From Klebsiella pneumoniae (GTDB lineage: Bacteria; Myxococcota_A; UBA796; SXON01): DNA of 64,000 nt. The position numbers and the translations under genes are program-made. The first letter of the stretch is position 1; each line of letters begins with the position of its first letter. The stretch lies in contig CAMAXZ010000015.1 in the NCBI GenBank assembly GCA_945862325.1, positions 1 to 64,000 of the forward strand, read 5' to 3'. This document shows positions 24,226 to 34,788 of the stretch, in pieces. The notes beneath the pieces are model-generated. The model saw only the letters and a list, made by a program, of their open reading frames with translations. It was not told where the DNA came from and did no database searches.

Positions 24226-26061
24226 TCAGCCTCCCAGCGCGCCGGCCCAGGCCGCGCTGTTGTCGAGCAGGCCGCGCGGGCCGAAGCACACCCATTGATC
24301 GTCGATCAACGCGCGCAGGACACGCTGCTCCGTGCCGTCCATGCCGCGCTCGAGGATCGCGGCGCTTCGGGCCGGCTCGAGCACGGTGCCGCTCTCGGCG
24401 TCCACCCACGCGCCGGGATCGAGGTCGGGGATCTCGCCGACGACGGTCTGGTCGTAGAGGTCGACGAACAGGATCGCGCAACGACCGCCCTCCGGCAGCC
24501 GCACCGCGGCGTGGCGCCCGCCGGTGATGCCCCAGATGCGGTCCGGCGGGGTGGGGAACTGCAGCACGTCGCGCGCGGGGCACGGGCGCCCTTCGCGCAC
24601 GGAGATCGTGAGGTCGTAGTGGGCGAGCACGTTGTCGGCGTCGACGACGAGGAGGTCCGGCCGCCGGTTGACGAACGACAGGAGCCGGGCGGGCACCTCG
24701 GCGGACGGGATCGGGTCCGGGATGGCCTCTTTTCCGGTTTGTGGCTCGATGATCCGAATGGCGCCGCGAGGGGTGACCACCCCGAGCCACGTGCCGCCGT
24801 GCGAGAGCGTCATCGCGGTCGGCCAGGGCAGCTCGAGCGCGAAGTCGCGCGCGAGGTCCCACCAGCGCACCCCGCCGGACAGGAGCTGGGCCGCCACGAC
24901 GCTGCCGCCGATCCCCACGCTCGGCGTACCGTTCGTCTCGGGACCGCCGTCGAACACCTTCTGGCCGGTCGCGCAGTCGTACACGACCATGTTGCCGCGC
25001 ATCGGCACGGCGACCACGTACTGGCCGTCGCGGTCGATCTGGACCTCGCGCAGCCGCGACGGCGCGGCGAACTCGATCATCCGGCGGTTGCGCTTCCAGA
25101 TGGCGACGGTGTCCGCATGGACGGCGACGCGGTGATCGCCGAAGCCGCCGACCACGGTGACCGGGCCTGCGCTGCCGCTGCCGCCGCCGTGCAGGAGCCC
25201 GTCGGACCCGCCGACGCGCCACCCGGACTGGCCCCAATACGCGGCGCCCGAGGGCTCGGGCGCGCCGTGCTTGCCGCTGTCGGCGGGGGCGAGGTCCGGC
25301 ATGTCGAACACGTGCACCGACCGCTGGCTGACCGCGCCGATCTGCTTGCCGTCGGGGCGCTGGACGACGTTGAGGATGCCGCTGCCGCCGCGCGTCGCGA
25401 AGCTGTTGACCATCACGCCGTCCACCACACGCAGGAGCGCGAGCCCCGACTGGCCCGCGGTGATGACGAGGGTGCCGTCGAGCGAGAAGACCGCGCGCTC
25501 CGCGGGGGTCGGGAGGCGGTCCATCGGGAGGCCCTGATGCGACAGCAGATCGACGAGGCGCGGCTGCCCCTGCGCGTCGAGGCAGAGGATGCGGCTCCCG
25601 CGCTCGTCGAAGTCGACGGTGCTGCCGCCGAAGCCCTGCCAGGCGATCTCACGGTCGCCGCGCTCGATGCTCCAGATGCGGAGGAGCCCGTCCGCCGCGA
25701 TCGACGCGACGCGCGCCCCTTCGGGGCTCACGGCGACGCCGCGCATGGCGCGCACCCGGCCGCGCGCGCCGTCACGGACCTCCTGGAACCAGGCGGCGCC
25801 GTTGTCGGTGCCGTACACGCCGATCGTGCCGTCCTCGTCGCCGACCGCGACGAGCGTGCCGCCGCGGATCAATCCGAGCGCGCCGTTGACCGCCGCGCCC
25901 GGGCGAAAAGTGAGGCCGGGGGAGGACTCTCCCGCGCGGGTGATGGCGACGAGCCCGGAGGCGTCGGCGGTGGCGAGCACGCCGCTCCACGGGTCGTACG
26001 CCGCGGCGGTGACCGGCGCGTCGTGGACATTGGGGCAGAAACGGTCGGCGAGGGGCGCCAT
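24226..26061 (-). CDS. WD40-like beta-propeller repeat protein
   Basis: 611 residues made of repeated four-strand blades, for example 'GVLATADASGLVAITRAG', 'GTLVAVGDEDGTIGVYG', 'GARVASIAADGLLRIWSIERG' and 'GTWLGVVTPRGAIRIIEPQTG'. This suggests two propellers (about 10-260 and 290-560). There is no signal peptide or TM segment, so it is cytoplasmic. The role is unknown; WD40 proteins are scaffolds. It lies between the GH18 lipoprotein (1 base) and tatC (9 bases) on one strand, so it may be co-transcribed with tatBC. Confidence 0.8.
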   Translation of the reverse strand: MAPLADRFCPNVHDAPVTAAAYDPWSGVLATADASGLVAITRAGESSPGLTFRPGAAVNGALGLIRGGTLVAVGDEDGTIGVYGTDNGAAWFQEVRDGARGRVRAMRGVAVSPEGARVASIAADGLLRIWSIERGDREIAWQGFGGSTVDFDERGSRILCLDAQGQPRLVDLLSHQGLPMDRLPTPAERAVFSLDGTLVITAGQSGLALLRVVDGVMVNSFATRGGSGILNVVQRPDGKQIGAVSQRSVHVFDMPDLAPADSGKHGAPEPSGAAYWGQSGWRVGGSDGLLHGGGSGSAGPVTVVGGFGDHRVAVHADTVAIWKRNRRMIEFAAPSRLREVQIDRDGQYVVAVPMRGNMVVYDCATGQKVFDGGPETNGTPSVGIGGSVVAAQLLSGGVRWWDLARDFALELPWPTAMTLSHGGTWLGVVTPRGAIRIIEPQTGKEAIPDPIPSAEVPARLLSFVNRRPDLLVVDADNVLAHYDLTISVREGRPCPARDVLQFPTPPDRIWGITGGRHAAVRLPEGGRCAILFVDLYDQTVVGEIPDLDPGAWVDAESGTVLEPARSAAILERGMDGTEQRVLRALIDDQWVCFGPRGLLDNSAAWAGALGG

Positions 26062-26070
26062 TTCGGGAAG

Positions 26071-26811
26071 CTAACGCTTCTTCGTGGTCGACAGCGCGGC
26101 CACGGCGATGCCGACGACGTAGAGCACGACCAGCGGACCGGCCATGAGGGCTTGCGTGAACGCGTCGGGGCTGGGCGTGAGGATGGCCGCGACGATGAAG
26201 ATCCCGACGATGGCGTACCGGAACCCGTGGATGAGGTCGCGCGCGTCGACCAGGCCGAGCCGCGCGAGGAACCACACGACGACCGGGAGTTGGAAGGCGA
26301 GCCCGAAGCTCACGAGCATCGTCGTGACCATGCCGAGGTAGCTGTTCACCGACAGCACCGCGCGGATGTCGGGCCCGTTCATCTCGAGGAAGAACGGAAA
26401 TCCCAAGCGGAAGATGGCGTAGTAGCAGAACACGGCCCCACCGACGAAGAGCGTCGACGACGAGAGGGCGAGCGGGACGACCACCCGACGCTCGGTGTCG
26501 TAGAGCCCTGGCGCGACGAAGCGCCACACCTGCCACGCAATCATTGGGGCGGAGGCGAAGAGCGCGGCCAGACCGGCGACCTTCATTTGGACGACGAAGA
26601 ATTCCGTGAACTCGAGCACGGCGAGCGAACCGCCCCCGCCCGCGCGCAGCGCGTCGTTCATCGGCGCGGCGAGAAAGTCGAAGATCTCGCGGGAGTACAG
26701 GAAGCTCACGGCGAACGCCGGGACCATGGTGTACACACACCAGAGGAGGCGGGAGCGGAGCTCCCGTAGGTGCTCGATGAGCGGCATGCGCGCGTCGTCG
26801 GGGTGGGTCAT
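26071..26811 (-). CDS. tatC: Sec-independent protein translocase subunit TatC
   Basis: 246 residues, six TM helices. The N-terminal 'LIEHLRELRSRLLW' is the TatC signature, with the Glu of the twin-arginine recognition site. 'FTEFFVVQMKVAGLAALFASAPMIAWQVWRFVAPGLYDTER' is the conserved central part, and 'LTPSPDAFTQ' lies near the end (compare L-T-P-P-D in most TatC proteins). It receives folded proteins with RR signals. The start overlaps the tatB stop as ATGA. Confidence 0.95.
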   Translation of the reverse strand: MTHPDDARMPLIEHLRELRSRLLWCVYTMVPAFAVSFLYSREIFDFLAAPMNDALRAGGGGSLAVLEFTEFFVVQMKVAGLAALFASAPMIAWQVWRFVAPGLYDTERRVVVPLALSSSTLFVGGAVFCYYAIFRLGFPFFLEMNGPDIRAVLSVNSYLGMVTTMLVSFGLAFQLPVVVWFLARLGLVDARDLIHGFRYAIVGIFIVAAILTPSPDAFTQALMAGPLVVLYVVGIAVAALSTTKKR

Positions 26812-27305
26812 CGCTCGGGCACCGTACGCGGGGCCATGTCGGTCGGGTTGCCGTCGTCCCCGATGGCGGGAACGTCGAGCGGCGCGCGCGGAGGCGTGTC
26901 GGTGTCGGGCTCCGCGGGTTCGCGGCCCGCGGCGAGCTCCGGGACCGCCGCGCCGTCGGCGGCGCGCGCGTCGGCGCCGGGCTCTCCCGCGGGCTCCGCG
27001 AGCGCGGGGTCGCCGGCGGCGTCCGGGGCCGGCACGGCGGCGCGGGCGGCCTCGGCCTTGGCCTTCGCCTCGGCGCGCGCGAGCGCTTGCGCCTCCCGTC
27101 GCTTGCGGAGCTCGTCGAGGCGCTCTTCGCTCTCCACCCGCGCGACCTCGGAGTTGAAGGCGCGCCGCAGGTCGTCGCTGGCGCGTCGGATCTGCGCGTA
27201 CCAGCGCCCCGCGGTGCGAAAGAGCCCGGGGAGGTCCTCCGCGGGGAAGAACAGCAGCACCAGGACGCCGATCGTCAACAGCTCCTGGAACCCCAGCTGG
27301 AACAC
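26808..27305 (-). CDS. tatB: Sec-independent protein translocase subunit TatB (TatA/B family)
   Basis: 165 residues. Start MFQLGFQELLTIGVLVLLFFPAEDLPGL has the short TM helix, the Glu8 typical of TatB and a modified hinge (P-A-E-D-L-P in place of G-P-E-x-L-P). An amphipathic, charged helix follows (about 30-85). The last half is Ala/Pro/Asp-rich low complexity. It is coupled to tatC by ATGA. No tatA lies in the window, so either TatA is elsewhere or this protein does both jobs. Confidence 0.88.
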   Translation of the reverse strand: MFQLGFQELLTIGVLVLLFFPAEDLPGLFRTAGRWYAQIRRASDDLRRAFNSEVARVESEERLDELRKRREAQALARAEAKAKAEAARAAVPAPDAAGDPALAEPAGEPGADARAADGAAVPELAAGREPAEPDTDTPPRAPLDVPAIGDDGNPTDMAPRTVPER

Positions 27306-27392
27306 GCCGCCGCCTCCGACGCGCCCCTATCACGGCGGGCGGCCGCGACGGACCGGCGGGCGCCGGGCGAGGTGGGTTACACGACGCGGACC

Positions 27393-28268
27393 ATGTGCCG
27401 TCTGTTTGGGTTCCGCTCCGCCGTGGTCTCCCGTGCGCACCGCTCGCTCATCGAGGCGGGAAACGCCTTGCGGCACCAGGCGCGCGATCACGCGGACGGG
27501 TGGGGGATCGGGTGGTTCCTCGGCCGTGAGGCTTACCTGCTCAAGTCTCAGGAGGGGGCGCACGTCGACGACGGCTTCCGCCGCGCGGCGGACCGACTCG
27601 CGTCCCACACGATGGTCGTACACGTGCGCAAGGCGACCGTCGGCCGCGTCCACCCGAGGAACGTCCATCCCTTCCGGTCGGGTCGGTGGGTGTTCGCGCA
27701 CAACGGCACCATCCACTCGTTCGATCGGGTCGGTCCGCGCATGCGCGCCCAGATGCCACGCGAGCTCCGCGAGAGGGTGCTCGGCGAGACGGACACCGAG
27801 ACGCTCTTCCACTGGTTGCTCGGGCGCTTCGCGGAGAGCGGGCTCTGCCCCCGCGGCGTCGAGGAGTGCGACGTGGAGCGACTCGGCGGCGTCCTCGCGA
27901 GCGCCGTGGCGGAGCTCGCGCGGCTCGCGGCCGAGGAGGGCGCGGCGCCGCCCGCGGTGAACTTCATCCTGACCGACGGACAGGTCTTCGTCGCGCATCG
28001 TCGTGGCCGGGAGCTCTTCCTGGCCACCCAGAAGCAGACGTGTCACGACGCGCCGACCTGCCCCGCGGAGAAGATCTGCCTGCTCGGGGCGCGCCCGCTC
28101 GACGAGGCGGGGCGTGCCCGGGTGAACCACCTGATCGTCGCGAGCGAGCGCATCGGCGACGAAGACGCTTGGGAGGAGGTGCCGGATGGCCACCTGCTCG
28201 TCCTCGGGGCCGACTTTCGGCTCCGCATGGGCGCGACGGAGCGCTGGGCGGCGGGCGAGGTGCGCTGA
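27393..28268 (+). CDS. class II glutamine amidotransferase (GATase_4/EgtC-like)
   Basis: 291 residues. The N-terminal nucleophile Cys2 (M-C-R-L-F-G-F-R) is exposed after Met removal, as in Ntn amidotransferases. 'HADGWGIGWF' near 36, 'VHVRKATVG' near 76 and 'HPFRSGRWVFAHNGTI' near 95 complete the glutaminase site, which releases ammonia from glutamine or hydrolyses gamma-glutamyl groups. It lacks a synthase domain. EgtC members act in ergothioneine synthesis, but no egtB or egtD is nearby. It stands alone, divergent from tatB. Confidence 0.88.
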   Translation: MCRLFGFRSAVVSRAHRSLIEAGNALRHQARDHADGWGIGWFLGREAYLLKSQEGAHVDDGFRRAADRLASHTMVVHVRKATVGRVHPRNVHPFRSGRWVFAHNGTIHSFDRVGPRMRAQMPRELRERVLGETDTETLFHWLLGRFAESGLCPRGVEECDVERLGGVLASAVAELARLAAEEGAAPPAVNFILTDGQVFVAHRRGRELFLATQKQTCHDAPTCPAEKICLLGARPLDEAGRARVNHLIVASERIGDEDAWEEVPDGHLLVLGADFRLRMGATERWAAGEVR

Positions 28269-28299
28269 GCCGCCGGCCGCCCGCACGCCGCGGGGCGAA

Positions 28300-29232
28300 T
28301 CAGCTGCCGACGATCGACCGGAGCGTGGCGGCGACGACGGAGGCCTTGATCGGCTTGACGAACCAATGCCGGACGCCGAGCAGCCGCGCGCGGTCGACGA
28401 ACTCCGCGCCCGCCTCGGCGGTCAGCATCACGATCGGCAGCTCGGGGCACGCGCCGAGCTGCCGGAGCTGCTCGACCACGTCGAGCCCGCCGAGGTGCGG
28501 CATGTGAACATCGAAGACCGCGGCGTGAAACCGCCCGCCGCCGACGAGGCGCGCGAGGGCCTCCCGGCCGTCGGCGACACACTCCGTGTCGAAGCCGGCC
28601 TGGCGCAGCGCCGCGTCGACGTAGAGGCGCATCGGCGTCGCGTCTTCGGCGATGAGCACGCAGCGGCGCGCCGCGGACGTGGTCAGGAGCTCGCGGCCGC
28701 CCGCGGTCGTGGCGTCGCCGCGCGCGTCGCCGCTGAGTCGGAACGCGTCGGAGGTGTGGGCCTCGAACCACGTGTAGGCGTGGGCGTCGACGCCGACGAG
28801 GGCGTGGCCGACGGTGCGGGCCGGGTCGAGCATGCCGAAGGGCAGCTCGCCGAAGGTGAACGTGCGCGGCGTGCCGACCAACAGCTCGCCGCCGTGCTGC
28901 ACGAAGCGGTCCTTCAGGCGCCCGAGCGCCTGGTTGGCGAGCTCCCCGGCCCACTCGTGCAGAAACCGGGCGTCGGCGGGCGCCACGGACGCCACCGGAA
29001 GGCTGCGCTCGAGGACCTCTGGCGCGATGGCGAGCACGAGCGCGCCGGCGATGTCGGGACCCGAGAACCCGAGGATGGCGACGACGTCCGTCTCGCGCAA
29101 CAGGGGCGGCTGGGTGTCGTCCGACGTGCGCAGCCGCACCCCGTACGCACCGAGCACCTCGACGGCGGCGCGCGCAAGAAACGAGCTGTACGCTTCGGCA
29201 TCAGCAAATTCGGTCATGTCCGTAGCGCTCAT
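28300..29232 (-). CDS. CheX-like phosphatase domain fused to a response-regulator receiver
   Basis: 310 residues. The first 165 residues resemble CheX/CheC chemotaxis phosphatases, with an E-x-x-N motif (Glu97-Leu-Ala-Asn100) that positions the attacking water. The C-terminal receiver (about 190-310) has the acidic pair (E196, D197), phosphoacceptor Asp241 (VFDVHMP), Thr271 and Lys293 (FVKPIK). A protein carrying both a phosphatase and a receiver could set its own phosphorylation or that of a partner CheY. No histidine kinase or chemoreceptor is nearby. ATG 29217 (second Met) is an alternative start. Confidence 0.85.
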   Translation of the reverse strand: MSATDMTEFADAEAYSSFLARAAVEVLGAYGVRLRTSDDTQPPLLRETDVVAILGFSGPDIAGALVLAIAPEVLERSLPVASVAPADARFLHEWAGELANQALGRLKDRFVQHGGELLVGTPRTFTFGELPFGMLDPARTVGHALVGVDAHAYTWFEAHTSDAFRLSGDARGDATTAGGRELLTTSAARRCVLIAEDATPMRLYVDAALRQAGFDTECVADGREALARLVGGGRFHAAVFDVHMPHLGGLDVVEQLRQLGACPELPIVMLTAEAGAEFVDRARLLGVRHWFVKPIKASVVAATLRSIVGS

Positions 29233-29299
29233 TGCGCCGGGGTTACGCGATCCGGAGGCGGCGACGAGGCCGGCTGGCGCGCGGTCGGCCGGCGCGCGG

Positions 29300-31216
<1,917 letters not shown>

Positions 31217-31218
31217 GC

Positions 31219-33555
31219 TCAGCCCTCCCCGCCGGACTTCGGCCGTTCGTCCAGTCGAAGGTCGGCCGGGCGCTCCCAGATCGAGAAGTGACCGCGTCGG
31301 AACACGGCGTGTCCGCGCGCGCCACGGGAGCCGACGTACTTCGACGGTTTGACGTGTTCCTTGCGCCCCAGGGGGGTCACCACCGTCGGGCCGCCGGTGG
31401 AGTCGCGCGCGAGCTCGTACGCGAACACACGGTCGGTCTCCTTCAGCTTGATGGCGAGCGTGCCCTTTCCGGCCGCGCGCGCCACCGGGGCCTCTCCGAC
31501 GGCGAAACAGAGCAGGCTGCCTTCGCGTGACGCGATACACACGGTTTCGGTACCATCGGACAGGTAAGCGGCGAGCACGGCGTCGTCGCCTTCGTCTTCG
31601 AGCTTGGCGTAGCGACGTCCGTTCTTGTTGCTCGCCTCTTGGTGCGCGGCGAGCGGCATGCGCACGATGCGCCCGCGGGTCGTGACCGCCACGAGGTGCG
31701 GCGGCGGCGGGTCGCCGTCGAGAGCCTCGGTCGGCGACGCCACGAGCAGCGGGAGGTTGCGCGGATCGTTGGAGACCACCCCGACCACGGTCTCGCCGTC
31801 CGCGAGCGAGAAGTGGCGTTGAATGGGCTCGCCGTGGCCGGTGGTGGCCACGATCGCGTCGACCCGCAGCACGTACGCGCCGCCGCGATCCGTCAGCAGG
31901 GTGACCGTGTGCAGCGTCCCGCTGCGGAACATCCACCCGATGCTGTCGCCGTCGCGGAGCCGCACCTTGTCGACCCCGGTGACCGTCCCCTGACGCTTGA
32001 TCCAACCGCCGCGGGTGACCAGCACGACCGCGTCCTCGGCGACGAGGTAGGCGGACTCGTCGTACTGCGGGATCGGGGCCGCGGCCGCGAGGCGCGTGCG
32101 GCGGGGCTCGCCGTGCTGCTTCCGGATGTCCAGGAGCTCCTGGCGCACGACGTTCGACAGGGCCACGGCCGAGCGCAGGACCTCCGAGATCCGCAGCGCC
32201 GCCGCCCGCTTCTCGCCGAGCTCTTCGAGGATGACGTTGATCTCCAGGCGGGCGAGGCGGTACAGGCGGAGCTCGAGGATGGCGTCGACCTGTGCGTCGC
32301 TCAGGCCGAAGCGCGCCATCAGGCGCTCCGCGGCGTCGCGCTTGCCTTCGGACGCGCGGATGATGCGGATCGTCTCGTCGAGCGCGTCGAAGATCGTCGC
32401 GAACCCTTCGAGGGTGTGGATCCGCTTCTCGAGCTCGGTGAGGTCGTGGGTGAGGCGCGCCTTGACGGTGAGGTGCCGGAAGTCGAGCCACTTCGTGAGG
32501 ATCTCGCGGAGGTCGAGCCGCGCGGGGGTGCCGATCTCCGGGTGATCCGTGGGGATGAGGCACGTCAGGTTGACGTTGAACTGTGTCTGGAGCGCGGTGT
32601 GCCGGAAGAGGAACGCCATCGCGGCCTCGGCGTCCTCCGGGGCCCGCAGCTCGAGCACGACGCGCACCTCGTCGGTGGACTCGTCGCGTACGTCGAGGAT
32701 CTGCGGCACCTTGCGCTCTTCGACCAGCTCCGCGATCTTCTCGACCAGCGTCGCCTTCACGACCCCGTACGGCACGGACTTGATCACGAGGATGGGCTTG
32801 CGGTTTCGGGTGTCGGCCTCCCACGTGCCGCGGACGCGCACCGGACCCTGGCCGTCGGTGTACACCGCGAGCAGCTCGTCCGCGCCGCTGATGATCTCGC
32901 CTCCGGTGGGAAAGTCAGGGGCGCGCACCTTTTTGCACAGGTCGCGCACGTCCGACGACGGCTCGTCGATGAGCATCACGCAGGCGTCGATGATCTCGCG
33001 GAGGTTGTGGGGGGGGATGCGCGTCGCCATGCCGACGGCGATGCCCTCACACCCGTTGACGAGGAGGTGGGGGAACTGCGCCGGCAACACCACCGGTTCG
33101 CTGTTCTGTCCGTCGAAGGTGGACTTGAACGCGACGGTGCGCTGCTTCAGCTCGGTCAGGAGCTCCATCGCGATGGGACGGAGGCGGGCTTCGGTGTAGC
33201 GGTAGGCCGCCGCGTTGTCCCCGTCGATACTTCCGAAGTTGCCCTGACCGTCGATCAGGGGGTGCAGGAGCGCGAAGTCCTGCGCCATGCGCACGAGGGC
33301 CTCGTACACGGAGCTGTCGCCGTGCGGGTGGTACTTCCCGAGCACCTCGCCGACGATGGCCGCGCACTTCTTGTAGCGCGCCTCCGGCGTGAGGTTCAGG
33401 TTGTTGTACATCGCGTACAGGATGCGGCGTTGGACGGGCTTCAGCCCGTCGCGCACGTCCGGCAGCGCACGCGATGTGATGACCGACATCGCGTAGTTCA
33501 GGTAGCGGTGACGAGCGGCCTCGAGGAGGCCGACCGGCTCGGCGGTGGGGTCCAT
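31219..33555 (-). CDS. parC: DNA topoisomerase IV subunit A (ParC/GyrA family)
   Basis: 778 residues from ATG 33555. The winged-helix/tower core is clear: '[21 protein letters not shown]' near 30, '[20 protein letters not shown]' near 73 (quinolone-resistance region) and catalytic Tyr120 in R-Y-T-E. The C-terminal part has six blade-like repeats ('[12 protein letters not shown]', '[13 protein letters not shown]', '[13 protein letters not shown]', '[11 protein letters not shown]'). The GyrA-box (QRRGGKG) is absent; the corresponding place reads SNKNGRRY, which favours topoisomerase IV. GTG 33627 would add 24 Pro/Ala-rich residues and cannot be excluded. It is directly followed by parE. Confidence 0.9.
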   Translation of the reverse strand: MDPTAEPVGLLEAARHRYLNYAMSVITSRALPDVRDGLKPVQRRILYAMYNNLNLTPEARYKKCAAIVGEVLGKYHPHGDSSVYEALVRMAQDFALLHPLIDGQGNFGSIDGDNAAAYRYTEARLRPIAMELLTELKQRTVAFKSTFDGQNSEPVVLPAQFPHLLVNGCEGIAVGMATRIPPHNLREIIDACVMLIDEPSSDVRDLCKKVRAPDFPTGGEIISGADELLAVYTDGQGPVRVRGTWEADTRNRKPILVIKSVPYGVVKATLVEKIAELVEERKVPQILDVRDESTDEVRVVLELRAPEDAEAAMAFLFRHTALQTQFNVNLTCLIPTDHPEIGTPARLDLREILTKWLDFRHLTVKARLTHDLTELEKRIHTLEGFATIFDALDETIRIIRASEGKRDAAERLMARFGLSDAQVDAILELRLYRLARLEINVILEELGEKRAAALRISEVLRSAVALSNVVRQELLDIRKQHGEPRRTRLAAAAPIPQYDESAYLVAEDAVVLVTRGGWIKRQGTVTGVDKVRLRDGDSIGWMFRSGTLHTVTLLTDRGGAYVLRVDAIVATTGHGEPIQRHFSLADGETVVGVVSNDPRNLPLLVASPTEALDGDPPPPHLVAVTTRGRIVRMPLAAHQEASNKNGRRYAKLEDEGDDAVLAAYLSDGTETVCIASREGSLLCFAVGEAPVARAAGKGTLAIKLKETDRVFAYELARDSTGGPTVVTPLGRKEHVKPSKYVGSRGARGHAVFRRGHFSIWERPADLRLDERPKSGGEG

Positions 33556-33660
33556 GCTGGCGCGGGGAGTAGGGGGGGCGGGAGCGGGCGGGTCGGCCGG
33601 GGCCGGGGAGGAACCGGAGTATGACACGCCCGGGGCCGCCGCGACAGGTTCAGTCCCGCG

Positions 33661-33673
33661 ATCGGTGACCGAT
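33661..33673. promoter_or_regulatory. short perfect palindrome upstream of the lipoprotein gene
   Basis: ATCGGT-G-ACCGAT, a 6+1+6 palindrome, lies 20 bases before the ATG at 33693 in the gap between divergent parC and the lipoprotein gene. It may be a regulator site for either gene; six-base arms are weak evidence. Confidence 0.25.
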
Positions 33674-33692
33674 GCATGCGAGGGAGGTGCGC

Positions 33693-34310
33693 ATGGTGTG
33701 GTGGTTGGCCGTCGGGTGTGTGTACAGCGGCGTGCCCGACACGGGCCGCGTCGACCCCACGCGCGACATGCGCGGCGTGTACGCCGTGGCGTGGGAGGAC
33801 ACCGTGCGGGTGAGCCTCGATCTCGGCGGAGCGACCCAGCAGGCCGAGCTCGCGCCCGACGGGGTGGCCACCTTCGACGGTCCGGATGGCGTGCTCGAGA
33901 TCGATCTCGGCGCGTACTGCGCCGACGAGGGGATCGTGTGCCCCGCGGAGGTGTGGGCCACGGCGATCGGGGTGGATCAGGTCGCGCCGGAGCAGGAGGC
34001 CGGGGCCCACGCGCTCCGGGCGTGGGACATGGCCGCGCCCGAGGTGGCGCGCGACGGCATCGTGACCCACGTGGATCATCGCTTTCTGTTCGGGATCGGC
34101 GCGTCGACGGGGGGCGACGACACGTGCGGCGCGCTCGAGCTCTCCCTCGCGGACGGCACGTTCCGCGTCAACGCGGACGGCCCTACCGGCATCGACGACG
34201 GCCGGGTGGTCGCGGGCTGGCTCGGGGTGTGCGCGTGGCCGGGGCTCGCGGTGGTCGCGACGCTCTCGGTCGAGGCGCGCTACAGCGCGGACCGCACCGG
34301 CGACCTCTGA
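33693..34310 (+). CDS. lipoprotein of unknown function
   Basis: 205 residues from ATG 33693, chosen over the in-frame ATG 33672 because an AGGGAGG Shine-Dalgarno lies five bases ahead. MVWWLAVGC is then a lipobox with Cys at 9 and no positive charge. The mature part is beta-rich and acidic with two further Cys pairs ('YCADEGIVC' near 78 and 'CGALELS' near 150). No family is recognised. It ends 9 bases before the convergent stop of the histone-fold gene. Confidence 0.72.
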   Translation: MVWWLAVGCVYSGVPDTGRVDPTRDMRGVYAVAWEDTVRVSLDLGGATQQAELAPDGVATFDGPDGVLEIDLGAYCADEGIVCPAEVWATAIGVDQVAPEQEAGAHALRAWDMAAPEVARDGIVTHVDHRFLFGIGASTGGDDTCGALELSLADGTFRVNADGPTGIDDGRVVAGWLGVCAWPGLAVVATLSVEARYSADRTGDL

Positions 34311-34319
34311 CCCCGCGCG

Positions 34320-34769
34320 CTACTCGAAGTCCCGCGCCTTCACGGTCTTGCGGCCCTCGGCGCGGGCCTTTCGGATGGCGCCGTCGGTGGCGCGGCGCAC
34401 CAGCTCCGACAGCGCCTCGAGCGCGTCGGCGGACGTGTTGAAGTCGGCCTTCTCCTTCACGTACGACTTGAGGCGCGACGCGACGATGAGGATGTCCGTG
34501 GGGTCCGGCTCCGGTGAGGACTCCCGCGCGAGGCGGCGACGGGCGCCCGGCACGGAGAGGTCGGGCGGATCGGGGGCACGGCGCTCCTCTGCCCAGGCGT
34601 CGCGGTGGTTCATGACGGGGACGTGGGCGTCCCAACAGGCCATGCTACAAAAAGCAAGGTGGAACCTTGCTCGGTTGCAGGTCGACACGCTGCACGCGTA
34701 GTACCGGGCGCCGAAGGGGATGGGCTTCTTGCAGGAACCGCATGCCTGCCAATGCTGCGCGTCGATCAT
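34320..34769 (-). CDS. zinc-finger/histone-fold fusion protein
   Basis: 149 residues in two parts. Residues 8-50 hold a six-Cys cluster (Cys10, 13, 26, 31, 41, 45) with His near 37 and 49, consistent with one or two zinc ions. After a charged, Pro-rich linker (58-92), residues 93-149 look like a histone fold. Helix 1 is 'ILIVASRLKSYVKEK', loop-helix 2 is 'NTSADALEALSELVRRATDGAIRKAR', and the end 'EGRKTVKARDFE' matches the R-K-T-x-K-A-x-D close of archaeal histones. It is a likely DNA-binding chromatin protein or regulator. GTG 34805 would add 12 residues. It follows the GGDEF gene closely on the same strand. Confidence 0.8.
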   Translation of the reverse strand: MIDAQHWQACGSCKKPIPFGARYYACSVSTCNRARFHLAFCSMACWDAHVPVMNHRDAWAEERRAPDPPDLSVPGARRRLARESSPEPDPTDILIVASRLKSYVKEKADFNTSADALEALSELVRRATDGAIRKARAEGRKTVKARDFE

Positions 34770-34788
34770 CGGCGGAGATATAGCACTG

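Noticed and set aside
33556-33627. Longer ParC start at GTG 33627
   Set aside because: The added 24 residues are Pro/Ala low complexity and no ribosome site precedes it; ATG 33555 places the catalytic Tyr at 120 as in E. coli ParC.
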